From Pontederia crassipes (lineage: Eukaryota > Streptophyta > Magnoliopsida > Commelinales > Pontederiaceae), in the NCBI GenBank assembly GCA_030549335.1, contig CM060183.1, forward strand, positions 22,146,552 through 22,210,551: 64,000 nucleotides of DNA. The letters are read 5' to 3'. Under the pieces are notes generated by a model, which ran no database searches, was not told the DNA's origin, and worked only from the letters and a program-made list of their open reading frames with translations. A program made the translations under genes and the position numbers. Below are positions 12,342 to 24,200 of the stretch, piece after piece. Position 1 is the stretch's first letter. Each line of letters begins with the position of its first letter.

Positions 12342-13537
12342 TGAAGAGTGAATTACCAAATTTACTTTTATAATATTAATTAATCAAGTAATGAATGTGA
12401 TATGTTGTGTTTACTTTTGATTGAATTCGAACGAGGAGATAATTTGGGACACAACGAATCCAAGGTGAGGAAACTTATCTCAATTGATATTTCTTAACTC
12501 TTCAAAGTGATGACATTGTTCCACCCAACGTGAAATGGATTTTCATGATATTTTCCTTCATGCATAATCATACTTATTGTATGATTTATATATGTGTCAT
12601 CATATGACTACGTTTTAGTTCGAAGTTCTTTCTTGTGAAATTAAAGTAAATATTTGATTTCTAAAAAGAAAATATTCATATGATGATTTTTAATCTTAAA
12701 CTAGACTTTGAATTTGCATTCATGCATCATGTGCATTACATGTAAAAACTCACGTAAGACGGAGTATTTTCACCTCGAAAGATTGACCGATTGGGATGAT
12801 TTGCTCTATGTCGATATAGTGACACGAGGAGCAGATTCAACACCATGTGTTGATATAGCGACACGAAAGATGGAATTAGAACAATCATCCTGTGGTGATA
12901 TAGTGACACGAGGGATGAAGTGGAGAAAGAAAAGAAAATAAACTCTGTGTCGATATAGTGACACGAGAAATGGTTCAACATCCTGTGGCGATATAGTGAC
13001 ACGAGGCACGAAATTAGAACAATCATCCTGTGACAATATAGTGACACGAGAGATGCGTGAAGAGACATTCGATTAATGAGTGGTATGGATATCCGTGTTT
13101 AATGATGTTTCCCCAAAATTTTATGATGTTATCTTATTACCATGCATGTGCACTCATAACATTCATTATTTAAATGAATTTCCTTGAAGAAATGAAAAGG
13201 GTTTGAAATAAATTCTGAAAATAAAGAGGTTAGTTTTTGCTTTATTATTTTAATATTTGATATAGTCATTTTACTCACTGAGCTTCTTGATACTCATCCC
13301 TTTAATTAAAATTTTGCAGGTACTGAAAGAAAGTCATACTTGCTTACTTGCTTTGTATAAAATAAAAAATATAAAGGGGCAAGGATTGGTCATGTGTGAG
13401 AAGCATGATCGATGTTTTAATTACCTTGTATTTCATTCATTATCTTCTACAAATTGCTAGTTTGAAGAATGTTTTGAATGATTTTTTAGAATTGTTGGAT
13501 TTATAGTGTGGAACGATGGACGTTCATGATATATAGT
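12342..13537. other. Gene-free spacer between two retrotransposons (probable LTR piece)
   Basis: AT-rich DNA holding the six-copy hairpin array and then CACTGAGC...TTGCAGGTACTG, an order also found in the LTRs at 27.9 and 33.8 kb. No coding region is seen. Confidence 0.5.
12808..13050 (+). repeat. Irregular array of six short hairpin-forming repeats
   Basis: Six copies of a ~20-base unit with core GATATAGTGACACGAG lie near 12808, 12849, 12892, 12946, 12985 and 13029, separated by unlike spacers. The best copy reads GTGTCGATATAGTGACAC, a 5-bp stem (GTGTC/GACAC) with an 8-base loop. The other copies keep the GACAC side and vary on the GTG side. The array lies in unassigned repeat DNA that is probably an LTR. 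Confidence 0.75.
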
Positions 13538-13542
13538 ATACG

Positions 13543-14732
13543 TGTAGGATCTCAAAGGGCACCAAGAGTTGGGGTGAATTGGTGTTTAACCGAAAATATC
13601 GATTTCACAAAATTCTTAGCGGAAGCACAAAATCGATTCTTAAAACCTTTGCAATTCAGATTATAAACACAATATGAACGGAGGAGAGAGAGAGAGAGAA
13701 AATCAAACACAAAGATACCGTGGTTGTTGACGAGATTCGATCACACCTTGGCCTACGTCTCCGCTCCGACTTCTCGACCTCGATACCGTCGGAGATTCCA
13801 CTAATCCCTTCCTTGGTTTCAAATGGGGCAAGGAAGAAAGCCCTTTACATCAACCACATTTTCTCCGCTTCGAGAGGCAAGGCAACCTCTCCCCTTCTAT
13901 GAAGCTAATCTTTTTCTCTCGCTCAAGAGGTAAGATTTAGAACATTTTTTACACATGAGCTCTATCTATTTTTTAAACAAAATGTTTCTCTCTTTTACAA
14001 AGCTAAGCTCACAAGAGTGGAAGAGAAAAAGAAAGAAAACTAAAAATGAAAACTTCAAGAAGAATGTCTTCTTTTGATAACTTGAAATTTTTCTTCAATG
14101 CTTAGATGAGTGCACTTCCTTCTGGTTTTGGCACTCCTTTTATAGGCTTCTGCAAGTGAGAAAGTCGTCCAAAAATCATTCTATAATTTTTTCCTTCAAA
14201 TTTGACCGTTACTGTTCATTTGACTAACAGGCCGATCGACTGCACGTATGAACCGATCGACCGATACACTTTCTTTATGACAAATGTGATCGTTGGTGAA
14301 TTCTGCACAGTCCGGTCGACCAGTGTCCTGGACCGGTCGACCGGTACAGTCTCGTCATTCTGCTTGATGAAATTGGGTATTTTCTGCACCGATCGATCGA
14401 CCTGTGTTCTGGACCGATCGACCGATATTCTGGACCGGTCGACCTATTTTCCAACCGGCAGCTCGACCGTCCTGCACTATTTTAAGCATAACTTTTTGCA
14501 CAGTTATCCAAATGAGGTGCTTTTTATTCTATGAAAAGCTAACAGATTCTCTACAAATTTGGTATTTATGACTAATCCAAAATCTAACAAAATCATAGTT
14601 AATTATTTAATCAAAGTATAGTGCATAAAATTATCCCTTTTCTTTAGACTTTTTCAGCATTTTAACTTTAATCTTTCGAGGTTTGTATTATCAAAATATA
14701 ATTTTATACATTATTAAAACTTAGATCCAATA
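13543..14732 (-). repeat. 3' LTR (element orientation) of gag-only element
   Basis: Its low-coordinate end starts TGTAGGATCTCAAAGG beside the target duplication. Its high-coordinate end, AGATCCAATA, lies beside the polypurine tract. It contains a GAGA microsatellite at 13681-13699, a TATA box on - at 14137-14144 and a palindrome array at 14225-14460. Confidence 0.87.
14225..14460. repeat. Palindromic (R)TCGACC array in LTR
   Basis: Eight copies of a GATCGACC/GGTCGACC motif occur with irregular spacers. One copy at 14332-14345 is the perfect 14-bp palindrome ACCGGTCGACCGGT. The array lies upstream of the - strand TATA box at 14137-14144, in U3. Confidence 0.8.
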
Positions 14733-14752
14733 ATCTCCCCCTTTTTGATGAA
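14733..14752 (-). other. Polypurine tract of gag-only element
   Basis: On the - strand the sequence AAAAAGGGGGAGAT abuts the inner LTR end at 14732, the expected place for plus-strand priming. Confidence 0.75.
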
Positions 14753-15859
14753 GACAAACTGAGAAATATAAAAAATGTATCAGTTGCGAAAAAGTTATAA
14801 AATAAGTTGTAAAATCAATTTTACTCCACCTAACACAACTTTCCTTACAATGATAGATATTCACATAGGTATAAATTGTAAGGAACTCTTCATATAAAGT
14901 AATATTCAGATCATATTTCTCCTATATTTCTCCCCTTTTTGTTTCATCAAAAAGTCTAATTTATATGTGAAGCATATAAGAAACTATATGTAACTCCCCC
15001 TTAATAAATTTTTCAAAAAATTTATTCTTCCCCCTTTTGTCATATAATGGACATGTAGAGTATTGCAAGTTTTGAATGACAACTCCCCCTAAATTTATGG
15101 CTATTTTATAATGAAAATTAATTTATGAAAGCCAAAAAAATATTAAGAATCAAAATATGGCACAAAACTTTGATTTAACAATGATGTCCATAAAAAATAA
15201 AGTTTAATCATGCTCCTCCTATCACTATTATCAATTTTCATTTTTAAGATTTTCATTTTTCATAAAACATATATCCTTTTCTTTTTTTATTTTTTCAATT
15301 TCACATATTAATTTTTCAATTTCCTCTTTAATTGAAAAATATCATTTTATAAGAGATGAGAGTTCTTTATTTACTTCTAAAGAAAGATTTTCTTTGAAAG
15401 AGCTTGATGAGTCATTATTTGAAGGATTAGATATTACCTCGTCGTCGTGTGCCACTAAGCATAAGTATGCTTTATCACTAGAAGAGCTTGATGAGTGAAT
15501 TCACTTGACTCTTTATATTTTTTCTTCTTATCTTTTCGAGATTTGATCTTCGGATAAGTTTCTCATTCTTTTCTTTCTTCTTCACTAACTTGAGATACTT
15601 ATCTAATTTTCTTGTATAGCGGGCGAGTCTCTTTTCGTCCACTTCTTCTTCACTTTAGTCTTCTTCATTTGCATTTGCCTTTAATGCCAATGTTTTCTTC
15701 TTGGGGACTTTTTCTTTTTGATCTTCTTGGATTGAGATCTCAAAGGTTAGAAGTTCAGATCATCGAAATCCAATTTGTTCAAATCTTTTTCTTCGATCAC
15801 GGTCCTCTTCGTATGTCATTTGGAGGAGAGAGACCTAAGAATCTTTTTCACATTTTGGG

Positions 15860-16341
15860 AGTTAGATCTTGACTCGTCCAAGGAGGCTAAGCCATTCAAA
15901 ATATCATTAAACCGATCAACCATATCATTTATGGATTCATTTTCATGCATCTTGAAGGAATTATATTGATGATTCAAAATATTTAATTTAGATTCTTTGA
16001 CATTTTTCGTTCCTTCATAATTAGTAATGAGTTTCTTTCAAATTTCTGTTGCATTTTTTGCAATTAGAAATTCGATTGAAATCCGTTGAATTCAAAACAT
16101 AATAAAATATATTCTTGACTTTCCATTCAAGTTTTGAAAAAATCTTTTCTTTTTTTTTAGTATCAGTAGGTAACTTTTCATTGACATAATAACATTTTTC
16201 AACTATGTCCCATATGTCGATATCAATAGAACAAATATATGCTTGAATTCTAATTTTCCAATATGCAAAATGTGATGCATTCAAAAGGGGAGGACGACTA
16301 ATTGATTGTCCTTCAGCAAAACTAATTCCACTTGATGCCAT
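15860..16341 (-). pseudogene. UBN2/copia-type gag remnant
   Basis: The - strand frame starts at ATG 16341 with MASSGISFAEGQSISRPPLL followed by NASHFAYWKIRIQAYI, the typical start of plant copia-type gag (DUF4219/UBN2). After a frameshift near 16020 it resumes as SFKMHENESINDMVDRFN and DILNGLASLDESRSN, also a UBN2 hallmark. It lacks a visible zinc knuckle and is not followed by pol. It would form the RNA-packaging capsid protein if intact. Confidence 0.8.
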
Positions 16342-16457
16342 GACTCTTGAACATTGTTAAATCTTAAAACACAATGATTATATCTTAAAATGATTAGATC
16401 TAAAGAAAATTCAATCTGAAAACAAAATGATTTAAAAATCCAAAACAAGAGCAACCC

Positions 16458-16469
16458 GCTCTGATACCA
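16458..16469 (-). other. Primer binding site (initiator tRNA-Met)
   Basis: The - strand reads TGGTATCAGAGC two bases inside the LTR that ends at 16472. This fixes the orientation of the element. Confidence 0.9.
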
Positions 16470-17057
16470 ATTGTAGGATCCCAAAGGGCACCAAGAAGAG
16501 GGTGAGTTGATGTTTAACCAAAAATATCGATTTCACAAAATTCTTAGCAGAAGCACAAAATCGATTCTTAAAACATTTGCAATTCATATTATAAACATAA
16601 TATAAACGGGGAGAGAGAGAAAATCAACCACAAAGACACGGTGATTGTTGACGGGGTTCGGCCACACCTTGGCCTACGTCCCCGTTTCGACTTCTCGACC
16701 TCGAGACCGTCGAAGATTCCACTAATCCCTTCCTTGGTTCCAAATGGGACAAGGAAGAAAGCCATTTACATCAATCACCTTTTCTCCGCTTCGAGAGGCA
16801 AGGCAACATCTCCCCTCCTAGGAAGTTAATCTTTTTCTCTCGCTCAAGAGGTAAGATTTAGAACATCTTTTACGCATGAGCTCTATCTATTTTTTAAACA
16901 AAATGTTTCTCTCTTTTACAAAGCTAAGCTCACAAGAGTGGAAGAGAGAAAGAAAGAAAACTAAAAATGAAAACTTCAAAAAGAATGTATTCTTTTGATA
17001 ATTTGAAATTTTTCTTCAAGGCTTGAATGAGTGCACTTCCTTCTGGCTTTGACACTC

Positions 17058-17067
17058 CTTTTATATA
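17058..17067 (-). promoter_or_regulatory. TATA box in LTR of gag-only element
   Basis: The - strand reads TATATAAAAG. Transcription would start about 30 bases toward lower coordinates, making 17068-17691 the U3 region and placing the palindrome array directly upstream of the promoter. Confidence 0.6.
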
Positions 17068-17149
17068 CTTCTGCAAGTGAGAATGTCGTCCAAAAATCAT
17101 TCCACAATTTTTTTTCTTCAAATTTGATTATTATTGTTCATTTGACTGA

Positions 17150-17430
17150 CTGACCGGTCGACCGCACATATGGACCGGTCGACCGGTACACTTTCTTTTA
17201 TGAAAAATGTGACCGTTGATGAATTCTGCACAGTCCGGTCGACCTGTGTCCTGGACCGGTCGATCGGTACCTCGAGCGGTACAGTCTCGTCATTCTGCTT
17301 GATGAAATTGGGTATTTTTTGCACCGACCGGTCGACCTGCGTTCTGGACCGGTCGACCGATATTCTAGACCGGTTGACCGATATTCTGGACCGATCGACC
17401 TATTTTTCAGCCGGCAGCTCGACCGTCCTA
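17150..17430. repeat. Palindromic TCGACC array in U3
   Basis: About ten copies of GGTCGACC or close variants. One is the perfect palindrome ACCGGTCGACCGGT at 17174-17187. Compared with the other LTR it has an additional unit near 17368-17390, so the array changes copy number. Confidence 0.8.
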
Positions 17431-17696
17431 CATTATTTTAAGTATAACGTTTTGCACAGTTATCCAAATGAGGTGATTTTTTATTCTATAGAAAGCTAAC
17501 AGAATTCTCTACAACTTTGGTATTTATGACTAATCCAAAATCTAATAGAATCATAGTTAATTATTTAATTAAAATATATTGCATAAAGTTATCCCTTTTT
17601 CTTTAGACTTTTTCAGTATTTCAACTTTAATCTTTCGAGGTTTGTATCATTAAAATATAATTTTATATATTATTAAAACTTAGATCTAACAATACG

Positions 17697-20600
17697 AGCA
17701 TCTGAATCGAGATTCTAGTTAGAGAGTAAGCTTGTGACTCACCGTTTTGGACATGTGTCCCACCTTTTTTGCTATTTGTTGAATTGCTAGTAATGACCTT
17801 ATAAACTGCTACTGATGCATATTAAACTTTATAAATTACATGCGAAGGATATGAATAAATATTGTATATGACGTATGGATGAATTTACGCATACGTAATG
17901 ATATTTTTTTTTTTTGAAAATTTTCAGAGCTAATTTATTTTTTAACGTTAGTTTTCCATTGAATATTTGAATGTGAATATTTGAAGAGAACTCGGGCCTG
18001 ACTACCACTGAGGGCATTTCGGCGAGATTCCTGTGGGGTTGAAGAGCCCCTCTGCAGCTTTCTATCCTTGAGATTTACTTGCAGCATATGGTTGGATCCT
18101 CTTCAGTCCTTCGGAAAAGATCAACTTTAAGACTGGCACGCTGTTGGCTTTCCTCTACGTGCCTTTGGGATTGATCAGAATTGGGGGAAAGGATATGCTT
18201 TGCAATATAACATTCCATATGTTCACTTTAAATCAGATTACGAAGTTCCTTCCTGGATCTCTCAAGACACCTTTTTATCTGTTACAGGCTTACAGCCCAC
18301 GATGCATATGCAGCTGCGCACACACTGTCATTAATCATTTAGTCAGAGAAGTAATTTGTCCTGTAACGGCTTCAGAAATTACAGTTTAACTCTGAAAGGG
18401 ATGCCAGCAACATGCATTGATTAAGCAGCTGGAGATGGACTTTTGGCAGCACTACCGGTTGCAGAGACGACTGCAGTACGGAAGCTTGCCCTGCAGAAGA
18501 GATATGGACATTGCAAGGGGGGGAAGACCGAAGACTCACTGCAGATTGACGCCCGAGCAACAAGGCTAGCAATGCACATGCACCACGCCCTGCATGGAGC
18601 AGATCAACCCCCACCCCTCTTTCCCCACTTCTCGACCTGTCCTGGTCCTACTGATATTTATGTCAGGCTGCTGCATGCAGAATTAAAGCTGTCTTCATTT
18701 CTTGCGGTTCACATGCAAACATCCCAAAACGACCCGAGGATGTGTAACACTGAAAGCATTGGATCCCAAGTCATCATGAAGGAATCAAAGTCTCCATGCA
18801 TGCACAGTGGTGCTCGTTGCCCCCCTTTTTTTATTTACCATCTCTCTAACTGTGGGTCTCCCTTGACTTGATTTGGGAATGTTTATGTTGCAAAGAAAAG
18901 AATACGGGGGAACGTTTAGCGTTCACATGACTTGGGAATGAGGCAATAAGGTTCACATTCCCACTCTCCATCCGTGTACTTGTTCTACATGATCTGAGAG
19001 GCACCTGCCTGCCCTTTTATTCGCAGCTTTTTCGTCTGGTAGTATCCATGTTATTTCACTCTTAAACATCCTTTTTTGTACATTTCAGTCTACATCCACC
19101 TTCGTGCTTTACTGTACTCCATCGTTCTACGGAGGACCACAATTTAATGCAGATAAGGATTGAACCTAAACGTGTTATATTGTTTTTTCCTCTTTTCCAG
19201 CACATAGAAGAAGCAATTTTATTTCACGTCGTACACCAGTTAAAGTATGAAGTATCAACTTTAGATGATAAAGCAAAAGAAAAGAACCCACTATCTCTAC
19301 AAAAGCACCATATGCATGTACACCATCTCTCTCTCTCACCGACAACTTTGCTAGACCTCCTTTTTTTTATCTCCATGCTTTTGTTGGCCGAAAAAAAATA
19401 CTCGCAAAAAATTGCCCCAATACGCGACTTTATTGATCCCTTATACATCAAACAATTATTCTTTTATATCGCTGCAAGACAACGAAATATAATACGTTAT
19501 TTATGAGATTTTGTTCGCCCATTTTATAATTTACTGTTTACAATTATTCCCCCTTGCGATTTGTTCCGAGCTACCTCCGTCGGAAGCAATCTCCCACATG
19601 TAACGCAACCGGCTTTTGCGATGCACCCGCGGCACGCGCGAATAGAGTGGTCCGACTCCGGCTCGGACCACCGGGAGGTCGCATTTGGTCCATGCCCGCA
19701 GCATTCTTAGCGTGCCCCAGTGAAACAGCTGACCGGAGGAGGTGCCGTGGGCTGCGACCTGCGACTTTTTGTTGGAGTCTTCGCCGATCGGGTGGTGGCC
19801 GAAACGGTAACAATTTTGGGCGCCTCTTCGACACGTGATGGGAAAGCAAAGAAGGAGATGCTTTACGTGCGGAAATATAATATTATTTTTTTATTTTATT
19901 AATAAACGAAACATCAAAATGTATCTAAGATGATATTTAATTAATATTTAATTACACGTGTCATGGAGCCCTCGCTGTTGAAAGGTCGGAGCCACAGGGA
20001 TCGCGCCTAATGGGTGTCTTTTTGCTGTCGTCGGTCACACAGGAAACACGTCATTTGGTGGTCCGTCAGATTTCTCGCACCGTCTCCAGAACACCGGAGA
20101 AGTTAATTTTTGTCTCTGTTCATAATGAAAGCAACTCGCCGATGTGCGCCTGTATACTTCGTTAGGCTTTGAGCAAATATTTTATCTTGAATCGGAACCT
20201 ATTTTATTCTTTTTTTTTCGAAGAAACATGCAAAATCTAATTATAATTGAAAGTTAAATTAACATTAAAAGATCAATAAAAATTGTAACTTTCGAAATTT
20301 TGCGTTATGAATGATTTAAGAAGAAATACAGGTTGTCAGTAAGCAGGAATTGTACAATGTATGATAAATACCCACCATATTAAATGATGTGGAAAAGTCC
20401 AAAACGTTAGTAGGGATTGAATATGCTCGCGTGCTGCTAACCCGAAGACTCGCATGATCTGGGTCTAACTCGAGATCATTAGAGCCCAAGATAGCATGTC
20501 ATTACTCTCTAATCCTCTTAGCCTCTCTATAATTATTAATTAATCAGATGCTAATTGGAATGATAAAAAATAATTTAAGGCTTATGCAGAATTTGGGTCC

Positions 20601-21118
20601 GATAATTTTTTTATTAAGAAATATATATCAGATGATAATTTTTTTTTATTAACATGTCCCGGCTTCAGGCGTTAGATAGGTGGAGATAGAGGATCTAATG
20701 ATTAGCCATATCACACGGATCTAATGTTGTCCGGTGGGGGGACAGTGGCGCGTCGCTGTACCGTGTACCATGTTAGCGTATAAATCATGGCCCCGGTTTT
20801 TATACGTAGAGGAATCGGCCAATTTTGGCGAGAAATCCCAGTGACCTTTGGGTACGACAGGCGCAGAAAGACACACAAGCAGATTCTAAGCCACGTCAGG
20901 GGCGGACCTCCTCCCACTACACTCCGACTCCACAGTCCACCCTCCCATGGCCATCAGACCTCAACTCAACATAACCTGATAACCATGCGACCGCACACGC
21001 CGCGCCTTCTCCATGGCACCCCTGCCCGCGACCTCCTCCCACTTCCCATTCCTCCACCACCACCACCACCAGCCATCGCCAAAACAACCAATTAAACTAT
21101 TCCTCACTTCCTCCCCAC

Positions 21119-21149
<31 letters not shown>

Positions 21150-21245
21150 ATCTCTGTTTGGCTGCCATTCGAACCTTCTCTTCTACCTTCCCCTCAAGCC
21201 CCTCTTAATTAATAACACTGCAACTGTCCAAACCACCCTGTCGCC
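17697..21245. other. Intergenic region upstream of the formin gene
   Basis: No convincing gene was found. 18060-18300 contains a hydrophobic open stretch (LLAFLYVPLGLIRIGG) after a possible acceptor, but I could not assign it. 18443-18871 is open but resembles no family I know. 19560-19850 is GC-rich. 20700-21245 probably holds the formin promoter and 5' UTR, including a CT microsatellite at 21118-21140. Confidence 0.45.
21118..21140 (+). repeat. CT microsatellite in the formin 5' leader
   Basis: A run of CT dinucleotides about 105 bases before the formin start codon. Pyrimidine-rich leaders of this kind are common near plant transcription starts. Confidence 0.7.
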
Positions 21246-24200
21246 ATGAATCCTTCCTTCCCCACACGGCTGCCGCCAATCTTCTTCGTCTTGCTCCTCG
21301 TCTCATCCTCCTCCACGGTGGACTCTGCGTCGGATGGCATCGGCGCCTCCGCCCCCCGCAGGGTCCTCCACCAGCCCCTCTACCCCATCCAGTGGACCCC
21401 GCCTCCTCCCCCTCCGGATTTCTCCGATCCCTCTCCGCCGGCCACCGACGACCCCTCATCCCCATTCTTCCACTCCAACCCAGCCACCCCCGCCGCCGGC
21501 ACCGACGCCACCGTCGCCGCCAACGTCTCCGCATCCCACTCCGGCTCCGCGAAGAAGCCCGTCGTGCTCGCCGTCGTCGTCGGTGCCTCCCTCGCTTTAC
21601 TCGCGCTGCTCCTCTTCTCCGGCCTCCTACTCTACAGGCGGCTCCGCTCGGCCGGAGGGTCGCCGGACTCTCGAAAGCTCATCGCTGGAGGGGACGACGC
21701 TGGCGGGGTACGCAGGAGCGTCCGGCCGCCGGGGCGGGCAGCTGCTTCGGCTGACTTCCTCTACCTCGGTACGGTGGAGCCGGGGGCGGGCGGGGGGCGG
21801 CGGAGGACGGGCGACGCTGACGGATCCTCGCCGTACCGGAAGTTGGGCAGGGAGAGGGTGCTCGAGATGGACCACCAACCCAGCCCGGAGCTGCAGCCCC
21901 TGCCGCGGCTGAGCGGTCCTCTGTCGGGCAGGATCGCGGGTCAGCCCCCGCCCCGAAGGCCCCCCTCGATTCTGTCGATTGCTTCCTCCGACGATGACAC
22001 GACCTTTTATACTCCTAACCGGTCCGTGGCGTCGGCGACGAGCGAGAGCCCGAGCAGCCCGATCTCCCGGCGGAGCCTCCCGAGCATGAGCAGCGAGCCA
22101 AAGGAATTCTTCGCCGCCGCTGCGGCAACGACGGAGACTGCTCCTCCACCACCGCCGGCGCCGCTGCATCCTCGCTCTAAGAGAACTTCTCCTCGAATGC
22201 AGCTGGTGGATTGCTCAAATTCTGAAGTCAAACAGATGATCCCTCCGACAAACCGACAACCTCCGCCACCACCACCTCCCCCACCGCCACCTCCTCCTAT
22301 GGCTCCTATGGCACAAACCTTCAGCAGAATGAGGCCACCGGTACCACCACCGCCTCCGCCGGGAGCTCTTGATGCGTCTTGGAGAAAGGAGCAGCCGACG
22401 AAAGTTTCAGCAGAATCTGCACCAACTGGGCCGATTTCAAGGCGTAGACTTCTGAAACCTCTTCCTCCAGAAGCTACGCAGTTCGATATACCAATTCCTC
22501 CTAACAACTTTGGCAATGGAGTGGGTGGTTCATCGCAGCCACCAATTGAGGAGGCTGCAGAGAATGCTGATGGCGATACGAAGCCTAAATTGAAACCCCT
22601 TCATTGGGACAAAGTAAGAGCAAGCTCTGATCGCGCAATGGTCTGGGATCAACTGAAAGTCGGCTCATTCCAGTAAGTTTTTTTTTTTTTACTGAGAACT
22701 GCGTGAATCCTTATTGTTCTGTTTTATTCGATGTTTAGTCACGTTAACTTGGTCTTGAAATCGGCAGAGTGAATGAGGACATGATAGAGGCGCTGTTCGT
22801 GAACAATTCGTCGAATGCCCTTCCGAAAGATGCAAGCAGGCGACAGGTTCTTCCAGCGTCCAAGCAGGAGAACAGAGTGTTGGATCCGAAGAAGTCACAG
22901 AACATTGCAATACTTCTTAGGGCATTGAATGTTACCAAGGAGGAAGTATCTGAAGCCCTCTTAGATGGTACTTCTATTTCTGTGCCCTCTTGCATGTTCC
23001 TGTCTGTTGTTTCTATTTCTGCACCTTGACATTTGTCACGACAAGAGCTTGCTGTTGAGCCTCAATTTTCAATTGATGTCGCTCTTGCCCTTTTTTGTTT
23101 TTTTTTTCGCTGCTGACAATTTTGAAGATCAATTGTCGGCCATAGTTTATTGGTGATCTCATGGTTTCCTGTCATATCTAATGGTGGTTGGAAAGTTTTA
23201 TTCACATCATGTTGAGTTAACATAAAGTTATCTGTCACGTTTTTGCTCCCTATTCTTTTCAGGGGTCAGTAGTATCATATAAACCCAAATTTTGAATCTA
23301 ACGCATAAGATGGTCTATTATCTTTCCTCTTTTTTTTTGTTGCATCTGCTATCATAAATGTATTCTTGCATTAATATAAGAAGTCCTCATGTTTGGTAGT
23401 TCAAACATCACAAAGGAAGGACATGTCTACACATATGGGGAGCTCTAATCATCATCTTAAACACCTCTTAAAAATTAGTGTTGAGATGCTATAAACTTTA
23501 TCTTTTGTTTGGGTTGCTCAAGTATCTTTGTTGTGAGAACAATCTCTGAAGTCATGTGGGAATACATATTTCAGGAGCTATTTCAACTTTCAGATCCAAA
23601 TTCAGTGGTTGAATGCTGCACTCCTTTGCTCGATTTATTTTTTATGTTAATAAAGATAAAAATTCATATATGTAAACATTTCACTGATAATGACAAACTC
23701 ATATGGAACAGGTAACCCTGAATATCTGGGAACTGAACTTTTGGAAACTTTGGTGAAGATGGCACCAACTAAAGAAGAAGAACTAAGGCTTCAAGGCTAC
23801 TCAGGTGATGTATCAAAACTTGGATCAGCAGAGTGCTTCCTAAAAGCAGTACTGGACATACCCTTTGCGTTCAAAAGAGTTGATGCAATGCTTTATAGAG
23901 CCAATTTTGAGGGCGAAGTCAACTATCTAATGAAGTCCTTTGAAACATTGGAGGTAATTAAAGATGATTCCTTTATGCTTATCCAATCCTTTTTTTCCTT
24001 TTTTTTGCATATTTTACATGTTGGTTACTACTTTAGCAACTTGTGGAAATGGATATATGTACCAAGTTTGTTTGATTACTATGTACATATAGCAAATTCT
24101 GAATCCATAAGCCATAGCCCCATTATGGTTGGCATGGCTAGCAGTTCTAAGTGCCTAGTTGAAAGGTTCTAAGCAAGGTTGTCAAGATCGGGATCTTAGA

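Larger units (their letters stand above)
13543..17691 (-). mobile_element. Gag-only LTR retrotransposon (TR-GAG-like, copia-related)
   Basis: Direct LTRs of 1190 bp (13543-14732) and 1220 bp (16472-17691) are flanked by a perfect target duplication ATACG (13538-13542 and 17692-17696). Read on the - strand the order is LTR (16472-17691), tRNA-Met primer site, UBN2-type gag, a polypurine tract beside 14733, and the second LTR. The interior is only ~1.74 kb and shows gag but no protease, integrase or reverse transcriptase. That is the layout of non-autonomous TR-GAG elements moved by a partner. Gag itself is now frameshifted. The LTRs differ at many sites, so the insertion is not recent. Confidence 0.85.
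16472..17691 (-). repeat. 5' LTR (element orientation) of gag-only element
   Basis: Starts TGTAGGATCCCAAAGG and ends TAGATCTAACA, followed by the target duplication ATACG. It contains a palindrome array at 17150-17430 and a - strand TATA box at 17058-17067. Confidence 0.88.
7700..17990 (+). mobile_element. Possible old LTR split by two later insertions
   Basis: The pieces 7700-8764, 12342-13537 and 17697-17990 total about 2.5 kb once the two inserted retrotransposons are removed. The middle piece carries an internal repeat array (12808-13050) followed by CACTGAGC...GATACTCATCC and TTTTGCAGGTACTG at 13275-13325. The same order (array, TGAG...TACTCA, GTGCAGGTGAGAG) is seen in the 2.5-kb LTR at 27904-30438. 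I infer one disrupted Del/Tekay-type LTR. Its outer ends and target duplication were not found. Confidence 0.3.

Noticed and set aside
12808..13050. CRISPR-like array
   Set aside because: Repeat units with unlike spacers recall CRISPR, but this is plant nuclear repeat DNA, spacing is irregular, and there are no cas genes.
12736..13068. 110-codon frame on - with VSLYRH repeats
   Set aside because: By-product of the hairpin repeats read in reverse.
18060..18300. Possible relict exon with a hydrophobic stretch (LLAFLYVPLGLIRI)
   Set aside because: It loosely recalls plant acyltransferases, but there is no catalytic motif or neighbouring exon to support it.
18443..18871. 142-codon open frame on +
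   Set aside because: No recognisable domain, no splice context, and composition typical of random open sequence.
19554..19849. GC-rich open frames on both strands
   Set aside because: Overlapping shadows in a short GC-rich island; no family resemblance.
21205..22516. Long open frames on - opposite the formin first exon
   Set aside because: GC-rich coding exon and polyproline codons leave the opposite strand free of stops; composition is Arg/Gly-rich shadow sequence.
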